NCBI GenBank assembly: GCA_916700875.1
Contig: CAKAKS010000273.1
Location: forward strand, 1 to 64,000
Reading direction: 5' to 3'
DNA length: 64,000 bases
DNA from: Sebastes aleutianus
Lineage: Eukaryota; Chordata; Actinopteri; Perciformes; Sebastidae
In this document: positions 47,601-60,920 of the stretch, piece after piece
How the letters are laid out: every line of letters starts with the position of its first letter
Numbering within the stretch: the first letter of the stretch is position 1
Translations under genes and position numbers: made by a program
Notes under the pieces: generated by a model
Told to the model about the DNA's origin: nothing
Databases searched by the model: none
The model's input: the letters and a program-made list of their open reading frames with translations, nothing else

Positions 47601-50600
47601 ATCACTGCTGCTCCGATGGTGAGGCTCTTCTTAGAAATCTAAATATTTTATGATGACGCCACGATTTGTTGACACATTTGCACCCTTTAAACCGGCGGCG
47701 GATACCAGGCCTGATATTTTTCTAACATACCAGCAGTAGACTGATATATGTTAAGCTGATTGTTTGTTTTGTTCATGTTGCAGCTTTTCCTCTATAATTA
47801 CATCGGACAAAGGAGCTTCGGTACTACAGTCGGTAAGACTTCTTTATTTCTTGTTTTATTTCTCAGAACGGTTTAGTTTTTCTCTGCTAGAATTAGCTAA
47901 AGTTAAAGCACAAAACCTTGTGGGATTTTAGGAAAAATACTCCTGGGGGAAATGTTTCACTTTAAGGAAAAAGTAGAGAATAACAGGGTCCATTAATCAC
48001 TTTCTTTCACGTAAAGTTGTGACTTTATTCTCGTAATATTAAAACTTTTTTCTCGTAATATTACGACTTCATTCTGGAAATCTCAGATGTTTTTTCCTCA
48101 ATGTGGCCCTAATACTCCGTAGTACATTGTCTCTTTGGCCCTCACTGCATTAGACTTATATACTATATACTTAGACTATAAACTGTGTTACCTTCATCAC
48201 AATGATCAAATGTTTTGCGGCTCCAGACAGATTTTTTTATTTATTTTTTTGGCCTAAAATGTCTCTTTTGATAGTGAAAGGTTGCTGACCCTGGTATAGA
48301 AAAAAGTGTAGAAAAAAACATAAATTTTCATGAAAAGAAGTCTTTATTAACAGTATTTCTTTCCCGTACGTAGGAATGCTGCTGTGTGTGGAGGCCTGGT
48401 GAACGGACCGTACGCCCTCATCACTACCGCTGTATCTGCTGACCTGGTAAGACCTGAAGCATCATGGGAAACTCACTGTTTTATGTCCCTGCCGTCTGTC
48501 AACAGTCTGATGACATTTAGTGGACGTAGATTAAACATTTAAACTACGTTCTCTCTATTTACATGATGTCTCTGCAATGCAGGAATGTAACTAAGTACAT
48601 TTACTCAAGTTCTGAGTAATAACGAGTACTTTTCCTTTTGGTACTTTAAGTATATTTTGATGTGTTTGTTGTGTAACAGGGAACACACGAGAGTCTGAGA
48701 GGAAACTCCAGGGCGTTGTCAACGGTGACGGCGATTATTGACGGGACCGGTTCGATCGGTACGTACGGAGTTATTTTACTTCACTCTTTTAAAGCTCCTC
48801 TTTTCATTATATGTAATATTATTAATGGTTCAGACTAACATTATTACCAGCTGTGTAGTTCATCAGGTGTATAGTTTTAGCCTCTTTTATATCCCACATG
48901 TCTTAATCTTAATGCTCCATTCAGAATAAGGCTATCCAAACAGAATATGACCCGTATCAAATTCACAATATTGTCATATTCTGAATAATAGTGGAATATT
49001 CGTGTGCGTGTAAACGTAGTCGGTGACGTTGGTGTTTTCTCTGCAGGAGCTGCGATCGGTCCTCTGTTAGCCGGCGTGATCTCTCCCACCGGTTGGAACA
49101 ACGTCTTCTACATGCTCATCTCTGCCGACATCTTCGCCTGCCTGGTCAGAAACCTCTCTTCATCTGTTCATCTTTAATCTCTCACACTACAACAACATTA
49201 GCTGAGATCTTTTATCATTCATTGCTGCTTATTCCAGTCCAGTAACGACTCCCCGACTGACTCATTGTTTGTTTGTTTGTCTTCAGTTTTTGACCAGGCT
49301 CGTATATAAAGAAGCTCAGGGTTGGTGTCGACGTTCTCCCCGAGCCAGAGGGTGAGTACCACCACCGGCCGAGGTTCAAGAAACTGACGCTGTTTTCAAT
49401 GTTATTTACCTTTATTTACATTCATTTCAGGAAGTCCCTTGAGATTAATATTTGCATATTTTTCAACATGATAGCAAATGTTTACAAAAACTACAAATAA
49501 AAAGCAGGTTTAAAACAGCTTTTAAAGGGACTGTTAGTAAGAATCAGAAATGTCTTGTTAACAGCTTCACCTGTGTCCGTTAAGTCAACTAAAGTCAGCG
49601 TCCTGTTGCTCGCGCTTGTGCTCGCTCTACATAGACATGAAGGAGCATCACTCAACACAGTGAGGAGACACACGTCAGCTAAAAGCACAATATCACTCTA
49701 TATTTCAGCTGCTTGGCAGTAATGTTAGCTGACCAGACGAAGGTCTCTCCATGAAGCGTCCTCCGACCGCGGCCAACACTGTTTAACAGACGGGCTTCAC
49801 TAGATACAACCAAGAGGTTTTGGTGCTTCACGTAGTTTGTGTTGGAGTCTGAGTCTGAACAGCGTAGACACACGGACAGAGCCAGGCTAGTTGTTTCCCT
49901 CTGTTTCCAGTCTTTATGCTAAGCTAAGCTAAGTCTTCTCATCTAACTCTCGGCAAGACGGCGAATAAGTGTATGTCTTAAAATTTCAAACTGTTCCTTT
50001 AAACAACGAATAAAATTAGGATATTAAAGGGACTGTTTGTAACTTTTTAAAAAGCTAAATGTACCGGGTCGGGATACATGTGCGCTCGCGTGTTGCCGCT
50101 GTACTCTCCTCCTCTGCCTGCTTGCCTTCACTCAGACAGCGCGCGTGTTCTCGCTACTCTCTCACCTCTAGACGTGCATGCTGCTCACTCCACACTGCAG
50201 AAGAGTTAGTTTAGCTCTGAGAATATCTAGTGAATGTTCAGTGGACGTTTGCAGAAATAACTGCTGCAGCTCCTCCAGACCAAGAGGTTCCCGTTGTCTT
50301 GTGAAGTGACGGCACTCTTCAGCGAGAAACGTTATCGTCCGGTTACCGACCGGGTGCCGGTGTCCCCTCCTCGGCACCCGGTCAGAGCTCTCTCCTGCTG
50401 CAGGCGGAGATGAGACGTTACTAGCTGCAGAGCCCCGCTGCCTGATATATAAATATAGAGTGATATTGTGGTTTTAGCTGACGTGTGTCGCCTCACTGTG
50501 TTGAGTGATGCTCGTTCATGTCTATTTAGAGTGAGCAAGCGCGAGCCCGACGCTGACTTTCGTTGACTTAATGGCCACAGATGTCGCTGTTAACAAGCAA

Positions 50601-50702
50601 TTCTGAGAGTTACAAGTAGTCCCTTTAAACAGTATTTGATTTCATTCTAAATGTGTAATAGTCATTCTCAAATCTTTTTATTCCAGGTTCAAAGAGATCT
50701 GA

Positions 50703-53700
50703 AACACTCAACACACAATCAAACTGGGAACCAACACAGAAAAGAGGGACACAATGCTGAAACTGACCTCAGTGGACACGACGACCTCTTTCCATTTAGG
50801 CTGAATGGAAACAGCGGAGCCACCAGTGGAAGATTCAGGCACTAAACGGACCACTGAAGCCTTCTTCTTATTGTAAAACAAGAGAGAGAACTATGTCTTT
50901 ATGGAGACGACGCCTTTTAACTTAACTTTGTTTTGTTTTAATATTCTTTTATCATTAAAAGTGTACATACTGTACTGAGTTTTTTCTTTCTTAATTTCTG
51001 CCTCCGTAGTCGCTGCATCCACACAACGCTCACCATTTCAGGTCAATTATATGTCACATTTCAGTTTGGTAGTACGTGCTGTTGCTGTTTATATTATGTT
51101 CATTATATTTATATACTTAAAACATATATACTCTTTGCATCATTTAAAAGAAAAAGCCACGTCATGGTCATCGTCCGTTTAATGACAGGAAATGAAAGTT
51201 AATAAGGTAAAGACAAATGATTCCCTGAGACTCAGAGACGGCACCGTTCCCCTTTCAACCTTTTAGCATCAGTAGAAAGTTCACTTTAAAAAGTACCTGC
51301 TGTATAAGTATATAACATCGTATTATAGTGGTTGGTTTTTACTTAGCTCAGAGTTTCGTACCACTGCAAAACATTTCTATAAAATAAAATATACACTGAA
51401 CACTCAACTAAACAACCAAACAAACGAGAGCAGTCAGACCTCGACTTGACGACGAGCTACAGCAGGAAGTAACAGACATAATAAACAGAAGCTGCCAGCA
51501 AAGGTCAACATCTTCTCACAACTAACTTCATTTAATTCTACTTATTGTCAACATGAAAACACCAAAACCAACAATGAACAGATCCTACTAGGAAGTATTA
51601 CACCCACAGACTGTATACAAAGATAGACGACATGACAGCTCCCTAAAAGTGAAGCCAAAATATCTTGATCGCCCCTGGTGGCTGGTTGCAGTCTAGCTTA
51701 TAAGTCCCGCCCCCTTCCATGTTAACGAATGGGACATGGGACATGGGACAAACTAAAAAGTCAAAGTACACGTCAAATACATTTTTTTATCACATTTAGG
51801 TAGTTCTTATCAAGATGTTTGTTTGTTCAAGTGTTAATTTTTCTGCTAAGTTTGGTTTTAATTAGTTATTTGATGCTATAAAAAGGAGGTGAGACGTTAT
51901 GATTGGCAGATGTCTCTCGGTCGCGATTGGTTTGGGCAGGTGACCTCGATACCGCGGCTCCAGCCCCCCGATCACTACTGCACAAACTCTGGCTCCAAAT
52001 CAAAATCTCGATATGTGCCGCTCCCGTATCCGGGTCATTTTGGAGTATAGAAGCAAAGAGATGAAATGTTTTTCGACAACTGCCACCATTTTGGACTGAA
52101 AACGTTTATTATATTTATAATATTTTATTGTTCAACATAAAATATGACAATAAAACATAAACAATTTAGTGTTACTTTTGGGCGCCACTTTGTAGGCGGA
52201 CGTTTTACTGGCGTTCGGTAGTCGCTTTCAGTCCAAAATGGCGGAAGTGTAGCTTTGCTGCTGGCGCTGATTTTGCAATGGAAAGAACAATTGACTTTCA
52301 CTTCTTGGCAATATACGTTCTTTGTTTTGGCTTCACTTCTGTACAGTGGGAGGAAGTGGAGACAAGTCATCCATCGTTTATATACAGTCTATTTGCGCCT
52401 GATATCTTAATCCGCTGCTGAAAATAGTCCCCAACAAACTCAAAGTTTACTCCTGTTTGAGAAGCGTTTGCTAGAAACTACAGTGCCCAGCTATATTTAA
52501 AAGTAAAACTATAAATAAAGTATGAGATAATGGATTTTTGGGGTAATGAGAGCTACAGATAGGGTCGGGAAACCTAAAAAGTATTAATAGCCGGACTAAC
52601 ACATTGTTGGTTTTGGTCTCCTCATGGGATTTGTTGACAAAAACAAACACTAAAGCGAACCTGTTTTTCATCAGGACTGTGACGTCGCCTTTAAACCAGA
52701 GAACAAAACACAAATACAGAAATGTCTCTCATGTAAAATAACCAAAACAGCTCTAACTTTGTTAGAAAATGGTGTTTTCAGAGCCTTTAAAAGTGTTATA
52801 ATTCCACTTTATTACAATTTGGGTCTTATTTTTTTGTAGTTTTCATAAAGTTTTCACCAATATCTTTACGTATTTATTATATCTTGTTTTTTTTTTTGCT
52901 GATGCCTCTTGTTACACAAGGATTATCTTATCTTAACATCGCTAAAAAGAAGTCCAACAGGTCAACAAACATGAGCAGAGGATCAGACGGTTTGTAAACA
53001 AAGCCCCAGGACAGTCACACTTATTTTCACACTTCTAGTGCAATAATGGATTATTAGTGTCACTGCTTCTTCTTCTTCACCGTTGTGATCATAGCTGATA
53101 GAAATGACGGCCAAAACTGCAATAATAAGACCCACGCTGTAATAAAGATTTATCCCTTAAAGCACTGGTTCCCAACCTGAGGGTGTCGCCAAAGCTTCAC
53201 CTTCTTGATTTAAAGTTAAAACAACTAAAGAGCGAATAAAACATGGTCAAGTGTAAAAAAAAACCACTAAATTTGTCAAAAAAATAAGAATATTAAGTAT
53301 AAATGATTGTTAATAATCTGCTCATATTCTAGGTTTTGACGAGTCTTGTTAAATATACAGTTGGCCTATATCTTAGCATTTCATTAATTTCTGTAAAGAA
53401 AACTAAATTAAATTGTTATTTTTAAAGTTTGGATTCTTATTTAAAATATAAACTAAAAAATCTGAAAAGTACTCCGCAATAAAAAAACAAAAACAATGTC
53501 TAAGTGATAGGGAGAAGAAAAAAATGTAAAAATAAGCCTATTAAGTGTGAGTGATTTTTAAAAATAAAAAATAAAAAACATAATACAGAAAAAAAGTTGT
53601 ATTAAAAGTTAAAAGCCTCAAAAATAACAGGAAACCTTCTCAATAATCTGCTAAAAATTCATCCAAATCGCTCATTTTCCTGCAGTTATTGCATTCACTA

Positions 53701-54396
53701 TTTGGGTTAATTGTAAAGTTTGTTAGTTTATCAGTACTGTTATTGTTATGCATTGAATAATAATATGAAATATGCATAAAATATTTACTTATTGAGGGGT
53801 CGTCAGTTTACTCCATGACAGAAAAGGGGTAAAAAGGTTGGGAACCACTGCCTTAAAGAGCTAAAATAACCAAACAAAAGCCGTTCTGTTCACTAATATA
53901 AAGCCAAACAGCTCTATGAAATCCCTTTGTCATATTTATTTAGACAGGCTGGTTGTATGCAATGTAGGATTGAATCAAATTCACAACTATAACATAAAAA
54001 ACATACAATAACAGCAACAACAACCACTGAGAGTCCAGCATTAAAGATGGCACACAATCATTCAAACCGAGTCTATTTGAGGCTCGAACTCCCAGAACCC
54101 CTCACTAATGATATCTCGTCAGGTGTGTTTTTCTGTGTGTTTTTCCTCTACGCAGAGTAAAGAGAGTCACATGAACACAAATCAAACAGCTGGAGGCTGT
54201 CCTGTAACAGCAGGGTGGTGGAGGTGGTGGTGTGTGTTTGCAGTCCTCCGCTGTCTTATGGGTCCGTCTAAGGTTTTTAGCCTGCGGTCGTAAACCTCTG
54301 TTCATAACAGCGTTCACTCCGCAACACATCTCTTCAGCGTATGTAATGTATATCCTTCTCAAAACAAAAACAATCTTCAAAAAGCTTCAGTTTCTT
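50703..54396. other. Mirror intergenic interval between slc37a2 and pou2f3 copies
   Basis: Equivalent of 19747-23482. It contains the two 3' UTRs, the GACTTTATATAAAGATGGAC element (about 51605-52395) and a hAT-like element (about 53160-53855). No other gene is seen. Confidence 0.7.
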
Positions 54397-56749
54397 TCAG
54401 TGAGGATAAACTGCAGGATTCCATGTACGGTACCAGGACCTGAAAGGACAAAGAAGGATCCACTTAGAGCAGAGCTCAGCAACCTTTACTATCAAAAGAG
54501 ACATTTTAGCCACAAATCATGTGATCATTGTGATGAAGGTAACACAGTTTATAGTCTAAGTATATAGTATCTAAGTCTAATGCAGTGAGGGCCAAAGAGA
54601 CAATGTACTACGGAGTATTAGGGCCACATTGAGGGAAAAAACATCTGAGATTTACACAATAAAGTCAGAATACTTAACGAGAAAAACAAATTCATAATGT
54701 TACAAGAATAAAGTAATACTTTACAAGAAAAAAAAGTCATATATTACGAGAATAAAGTCAAAACTTTCAGGAGAAAAAGTCGTAATAACGAGAAATAAAA
54801 TCGTAATATGACGAGAAAAAAAGTCATATGTTACGAAAATAAAGTCATACTTACGAGAAAAAAATAGTAGTAGTAAATAACACGTAAAACTACTACTTTA
54901 TAATATTATGACTTTATTCTCGTAATCTCAGATACATTTTTTCCCTCAATGTGGCCCTAATACTCCATCATACCATAGACCTACAACAATGATAAATAAA
55001 ATTAAACAGTTATTCATTTCCACTAATTTTTTTATAAATCCACAGGGAGCCACTGGAGAGGAGCTAAAGAGCTGCAGGTTGCTGACCTCTGACCCCTGGG
55101 TTAGACATTACTCATCTATATCTTTACATAGGAAAAGGTTGTTTACTGCTATATTAATGCTCTGGATATTAAAAGGGAATAGTTTGACATTTAGGGAAAT
55201 CCATTTAGCAACTGCTTAGCTTAGCACAAACACTAGAAACAGGGGAAACTGCAAGCCTAGCTCTGTCCAGTGCTAACTAAATCTGCCTCCCAGCAGCTCT
55301 AAATCTCCTTTGTGTCACAGCTGAAAGGCTCATTGTTCTTGCATCTTGTATTAGAGGATAAAGCAGGTGTGTGTTTGGGTTAATGTTTGTTACCCTGGTG
55401 TGCCGTAGGAAGCCGGGTTGACCTGAGACGTTAGAGAGATGGAGGCTGAGGACATGGACAGACCGTTAGGAGAAGCTTCACGGCTTAGACTGTTAGGAGA
55501 CGAATTTGATGACACTGGAAGGAAAACGTAAAAACAATATTTATGTAGTACATATATGCAGCTCTAAAGGTGGTGTTTGTTTAGCCCTGGATAGTCAGAT
55601 AAGAGATCAAAATGTTGTGTTGTTTCCAACATTAAAGGTCCCATATCATGCTCATTTTCAGGTTCATACTTGTATTTTGTGTTTCTACTAGAACATGTTT
55701 ACATGCTGTAATGTTAAAAAAACACATTATTCTCCTCGTAATGTCTGTCTGAATATACCTGTATTCACCCTCTGTCTGAAACGCTCCGTTTTAGCGCATT
55801 TCAGCGGAATTTCCATGGACGTGTGTTGCTAGGCAACGGCTGGGGTCACTGGGTACTTCCTGTCAGCTGATGTTATTTACATACACTGCAACAGGAAATA
55901 AACTGGGACACATTTAGAATGTTTATGTTTAAAACCGTGTAATGATCTATATATTGTATATTTGTGACATCACAAATGGACAGGAATCCTAACAGCTTGT
56001 TTCAAACGCACAATTTCTGAATACAGGCTGTGTGTGTATTTCTCTGTATATTGAGCGTTTTGATAGTTTAACAGCAATAATAAAGCACTTAAACCTGCTT
56101 TATAATATAAAATACATGAAAATCTCACTTTTTACAATATGGGACCTTTACGAATGAAGCTAATCAATAGCTGAATGTAAACAGTACTTGCCTCCACCTG
56201 AAGCCAGAGGGCTGTAGGATCTGGATGCTCCGGCCTGAAACAGTGAGAATGGATTAGATAAAGACAACTTCATATTAGGACTGTACAATATCTTCTTATC
56301 TTGCTTTATAACCAACGAGATCCATATTTAACATATACCCCCGACCACGCTCTGAATATCAGTAAGTTAGAATCTATGGAAATGTTTTTAGAACCGCTAA
56401 CCATTCTGGAGTTGTAGCTGTGTGACTTGACCGATAGAGTCGTCACGGGGCAGTAGATCCTCTTCTCCTTCTGACGCCGATTACAGAACCAAACCCGAAC
56501 CACCTCCCTTCTCCATGCCGAGCTGCTCTGAGATCAGAGTTATCTCCTCCGAGTTGGGCTTCGGGTTCTGGAAAACAAAACAAAACATGTTCATGATTTC
56601 CTCCTTTAAATGTTCGAACAGGAAGTCTTTGAGGTTTATAGTTGCCTGGCAACCACTGATATTGATCCATCATCAGGGTCCTCTGTAAACACATGTTGTA
56701 TTATTAACATATAACTTAATATGTTTGTAATGGAGTTACTTGTGTCTAT

Positions 56750-57825
56750 AACTTTTCTATCATTGAGTAAACTGACGACCCCTGACTAAGTGACATTTCA
56801 TGGATATTTCATATTATATTTAATGCATAACAATAACAGTATAGAACAGCTGATAAACTGTACAAATAATCCAAAATATAGGATGCAATAACTGCAGGAA
56901 GTTGGTGTAAAATGAGTGATTGGATGAATTTTGAGCAGATTATTGATAAGTTTTCCTGTTATATTTGTGACTTTTCTCTTTTAATATACATTTTTGTCTG
57001 TAATTATGTATTTTTTTATTTTATTTTTAACAATCTTCACACTAAATAGGCTTCTTTTTTACATTTTTTTCTTCTCCCTGACGTTTAAACATTGTTTGGA
57101 TGTTTTTATTGCGGAGTACTTTTCAGATTTATATCTTAAATAATAATCCAAACTTTAAGAATAAGAATTTACTTTAGTTTTCATTACAGAAATTAATGAA
57201 ATGCTGAGATATAAGCCAACTGTATATTTAACAAGACTCGGTCAAAACCTAGAACATGTCTGGACCGTGTTCGGTCAGTCTCTGAATTTGTGGCTAAATT
57301 GTTCTACAAATAGTCAGTCGTCACGTCTATAATGTTAAATCCAGCGCTACATGTCCACCAGGTCCGGCGAGGACACTAGGGGACGCGCTGCTCCTCTCAA
57401 CTGGCCGTTCAAGCGGTGACGTAAAGTAGAGTGCACCTGATTGGTGCCCTGGTTTTCTGCTCGCTGTTTCAAACGTTTCAAACAGAAATAGGCCGAATGC
57501 TGCTGAATCTCGTTTCATTTTAGAACTATATCGCCTAGTTTGACAGCTCGGTCCAAGTTTCGTGAGCCGGACGCGTCACGCTGGACGGGCTCATTTGCAT
57601 AAAGGACTGTTCTCTGCCTTTTCATTTTGAAAGAGCAACGGCCAATAAGGAAACTCCAACACTTGTGGAGTTTTGTTTTGCGCTTGTAGGGATGGCCCTC
57701 TGCGGTCCAGACAAAAAACGGTTGTCTTCCACCCCTTAAAACCAAGAAGGCCTCGCGACCCGCCGTGAAGCTTTGGTGACCCCTAGTAGGGGTCGGGACC
57801 CCCAGGTTGGGAACCAGTGACCTAG
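56750..57825. mobile_element. Mirror copy of hAT-like element copy 1
   Basis: Reverse complement of 16303-17370, ending GGTTGGGAACCAGTG before exon 8 of the right-arm pou2f3. It shows about ten small indels against the left copy. Confidence 0.7.
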
Positions 57826-59566
57826 AAAGCACTCACTATAAAATAAAAACTCATTTAATATTGATTCAGTCGTGAACTCACATCCATGAAGCGTTTCTCC
57901 AGAGTCATCTTGATGTTCGTTTCAATGCTTGTCCTCTTTTTCCGTTTTGCGTCCGTAGCCCTCCATCAGCGGCGGCAGAGAGGTGGGGTTGTTCATCGAG
58001 TCGGGAGGCGAGTTCTCTAATGAAAAAAAAATAAATATAGTAAGTCACAGTTGCATATTTTGTGCTGCAGAATTATTGTTTATTCTGCTTAAAATTCTTC
58101 TTAAAGAGACAATTTTGTTGAATTTTACATTTGCTTTGCTTGTTTTCTATCAGAATATCAGTGATACTGTATAATAAAATAGAAATGGCGGTCACTGTGG
58201 TGTACCTGCGTCACTCAGCCATTTCTCCAGCAGCGTTTGAGCTTGCACATGTTTTTGAAGCTGAGGTTGAGAGCCTCGAAGCGAGAGATTGTGGTCTGGC
58301 TGAAATCGTTCCCGTACAGTTTTCCCATCGCAAGGCCCACATCTCCCTGTGAAAACACAACAGACATGAACTATATATCACCCTCTCATCATGCAAAAAT
58401 CAGAGTATAGAGTAAGCACAAAATATATTTGATCAGAAACTGCTGTTTCCAAGATCAAGAGTGAACTTTCACGCTCATATTTGATCAAATATCAGAACAT
58501 TTTAATCATATTGGATCAAAATAAAACCCCGAAATTGATCTTTGTCATGAAAAATAAAATCTGATTGCTGCAAACGTGAAGACATCTTTTTGAAAAACTG
58601 ATCCAAACCAACCAAAAATCTAGTCAGTTTAGCCCAACCTGTACACACTACATGGCGTATGAATGACACGGCAAGTTATTTAGCGTGCAATAAGAACGCC
58701 ATTCTTGCTTTTGGTATGTCATTCATACGCCATGTAGTCCGTATTGAATGCAAGGTAAATGCATCAACATAAACATGCTACGCTCAGAGATAGTACGTAG
58801 AATAAAAACATGAGAAAGATTGCTTATGGTGATATTTTGTAATGTTTGTGACGCGTTTTTCGTACTTCTATTGCGTTGTTTACATGTGTATTTTACTTAG
58901 TTTACTTCCTTATTTTAAGCCCGAACCATGACGTTTTTCCCAAACCTAACTAAGTGGATTTGTTGCCTAAACTTAACCCTCTGTGACCCACAATAGACCC
59001 TTTTATATCTTCTTTAGGGGGATACAGGGGTCTTTAGGGGGAGATAGCAGGTCAACAGTAGATGTCACATAGAAGTGGTGTACATCTTCTGAAAGCTGAG
59101 AACCTGAGATGTAACTCTGCACTGTTGTGTCAAGTTGTTCTAGTCATTTAACCATGAATACGACCTGAGGGAGCAACCTGAGAATTACAGGATACAAAAA
59201 TCTTCATATACGTTTGAAAGTAAATATCCTTAAGGACTTTAGAAACTCGTTCTTGGTTTATATAAATATTCATAACTCGATCGTAGTGTAGTTCTTCCTC
59301 TTAATTACCTGGGTGAAGCCCAGTTTGATGCGTCTTTGTTTGAACGCTTTAGCGAACTGCTCCAGCTCCTCCAGGTCACTGGGCTCCTCCTGTGGTGGTA
59401 CTGACATGTGTTTGGGCATCTGCAGGTGGGACATGTCCATGTGGTTCTCCATCGACGGCCCGGCCAGACCGGAGCGACTCATAGCCTGGATCAGATCGGA
59501 GAGACGGCACAGGAGAAAAATCTTTCAGTTTCCAAGGTGATGTAAAAGGTTTTTACTGTCCTGTGG

Positions 59567-59592
59567 CACAACAACAACACAACAACAACAAC

Positions 59593-59623
<31 letters not shown>

Positions 59624-59626
59624 CTA
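59567..59626 (+). repeat. CAA trinucleotide expansion, right arm only
   Basis: About 18-19 CAA units lie in pou2f3 intron 5 of the right arm, where the left arm has only three to four (14497-14510). This is a length polymorphism between arms. Confidence 0.8.
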
Positions 59627-59699
59627 TAATTGTCTGCAAGACGCAACGTGTACTTGGCCAGATGTCCAGATTCTGTTTTTCTGCTGGTATCCTTTTACC

Positions 59700-59955
59700 G
59701 TTTGTACCTAAAGTATCCATGTTTTATCTGTTCAGAATGAACCTTAAAGGAAGATTTGTCAAGTATTTAATCCTCTTATCAACATGGGAGTAGACAAATA
59801 TGCTGCTTTATGCAAATGTATGTATATATTTATTATTGGAAATCAGTTAACAACACAAAAGGTACTGCATTTAGCATAAAAAATATGCAAACAAAACTGC
59901 ATGTGATTATCATAAAGTGGGCATGTCTGTAAAGGGGAGACTCGTGGGTACCCAA
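59700..59955. mobile_element. Longer allele of the GGGCTGTCAA element in pou2f3 intron 5 (right arm)
   Basis: Keeps the GGGTACCCACGAGTCTCC block, a TGCATATTTTTT-type middle and the TTGATAAGAGGATTAAATAC end. The left arm (14154-14400) has unrelated sequence for its first 100 bp. One arm has gained or replaced a segment. Confidence 0.7.
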
Positions 59956-60910
59956 AGAGTGGATGTACCTGTGGAGTCAGAGCCAGTCCAGGTTGATGCT
60001 GCATGAGACTAGTTTGACTCTGACAGGAAGAGACAGCAGGTTCTGCTGCAGGAGGGCTGCAATGGAAAAACAACAGGGTTTGATCAGTTATCTGTTTAGG
60101 GACTGCAAGACTGTTAAGAATGCAGCAAATTATGGTTTCAATGTTTCCGTTCATGCACAGATTAAACTTCATTGAGCTTTAGAGGTTGTTTTTTTTATAC
60201 CGTAGACAGAGGCAGACGTACTGGGCGGATGGATAAACTGTTGTCCATCAATAGTAAATCCCCCTAAAATCACAAATTCTTGTTTTTATCCTCCTGATAC
60301 TTAATTAGCTCAAAGGCACATTTTTAAACTTTGCACAGAATCTCTTGATGCTAAACTAGACTATCTGTATTTAAACGCACAGACTTGATATATCAGTTTT
60401 TCTTATCTAACTCTTGCAAAAGAAAGATGTTGGACTATTCCTTGAAGACATCTATTCTAATAAATATATTTCTACTTTTTTACTGCACCTTGCAAAGAAA
60501 TAGTCCCGCACATAACCTCCCTTAAAAAAACACTTTTGTACAGATTAAACAAATAAGATATAACATGTTAATTAGTGAGATTTAAAGGAGCTGGGTGGTT
60601 TCCAGTCTCTATGCTAAGCTAAGATATTATAATATTTATATTTACTGTACAGCCATGAGGGTGGATCTTCTCATCTAACTCTCTGCAAGAAATGTGATAA
60701 AGTATATTCCCCAAAAGTCTAGTCCCTTTAATAAAGCTTCTGAATCAGGGGCACAACATATGTAGTTATAAAAGCATGAGAATCAGTGAGTGTGGAGCGT
60801 CCACCTTGGTGGCTGGTGGGGCTCTGGGAGAGCAGGAAGGGGGACGGAGACGACAGGTGAGACGGAGGCATCAGAACCAGCTGTTGCATGGTGTGGAGGG
60901 AGGTGAGCTC

Positions 60911-60920
60911 TTGCTGGAGC
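60911..60920 (-). other. Shifted splice acceptor of exon 4 in the right-arm pou2f3
   Basis: Left copy: CTCCACCAG|GAGCTC. Right copy (minus strand): CTCCAGCAAGAGCTC, so the AG used on the left has become AA and a new AG appears three bases upstream. Splicing there would add one glutamine codon and keep the frame. A sequencing slip alone does not easily explain it, since two substitutions are needed. Confidence 0.6.

Larger units (their letters stand above)
37902..50702 (+). pseudogene. slc37a2: Second, disrupted copy of slc37a2 (right arm)
   Basis: All 18 exons are present: 37902-37960, 40239-40320, 41419-41508, 41844-41923, 42025-42160, 43850-43925, 44916-45080, 45175-45212, 45486-45638, 46926-47015, 47129-47191, 47533-47618, 47784-47832, 48374-48446, 48680-48758, 49047-49144, 49287-49351, 50687-50702. 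Splice sites are intact. Compared with the left copy, exon 3 loses one base, exon 4 gains one, exon 6 loses one, exon 7 loses two, exon 10 loses one and exon 14 loses one. Exons 3+4 and 6+7 cancel in frame, but the exon 10 loss makes an in-frame TAG at 47013-47015. As written it cannot make a full transporter. Because nearly all changes are homopolymer slips with few substitutions, sequencing error in an unpolished haplotype is as likely as true pseudogenisation, or more so. Confidence 0.85.
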
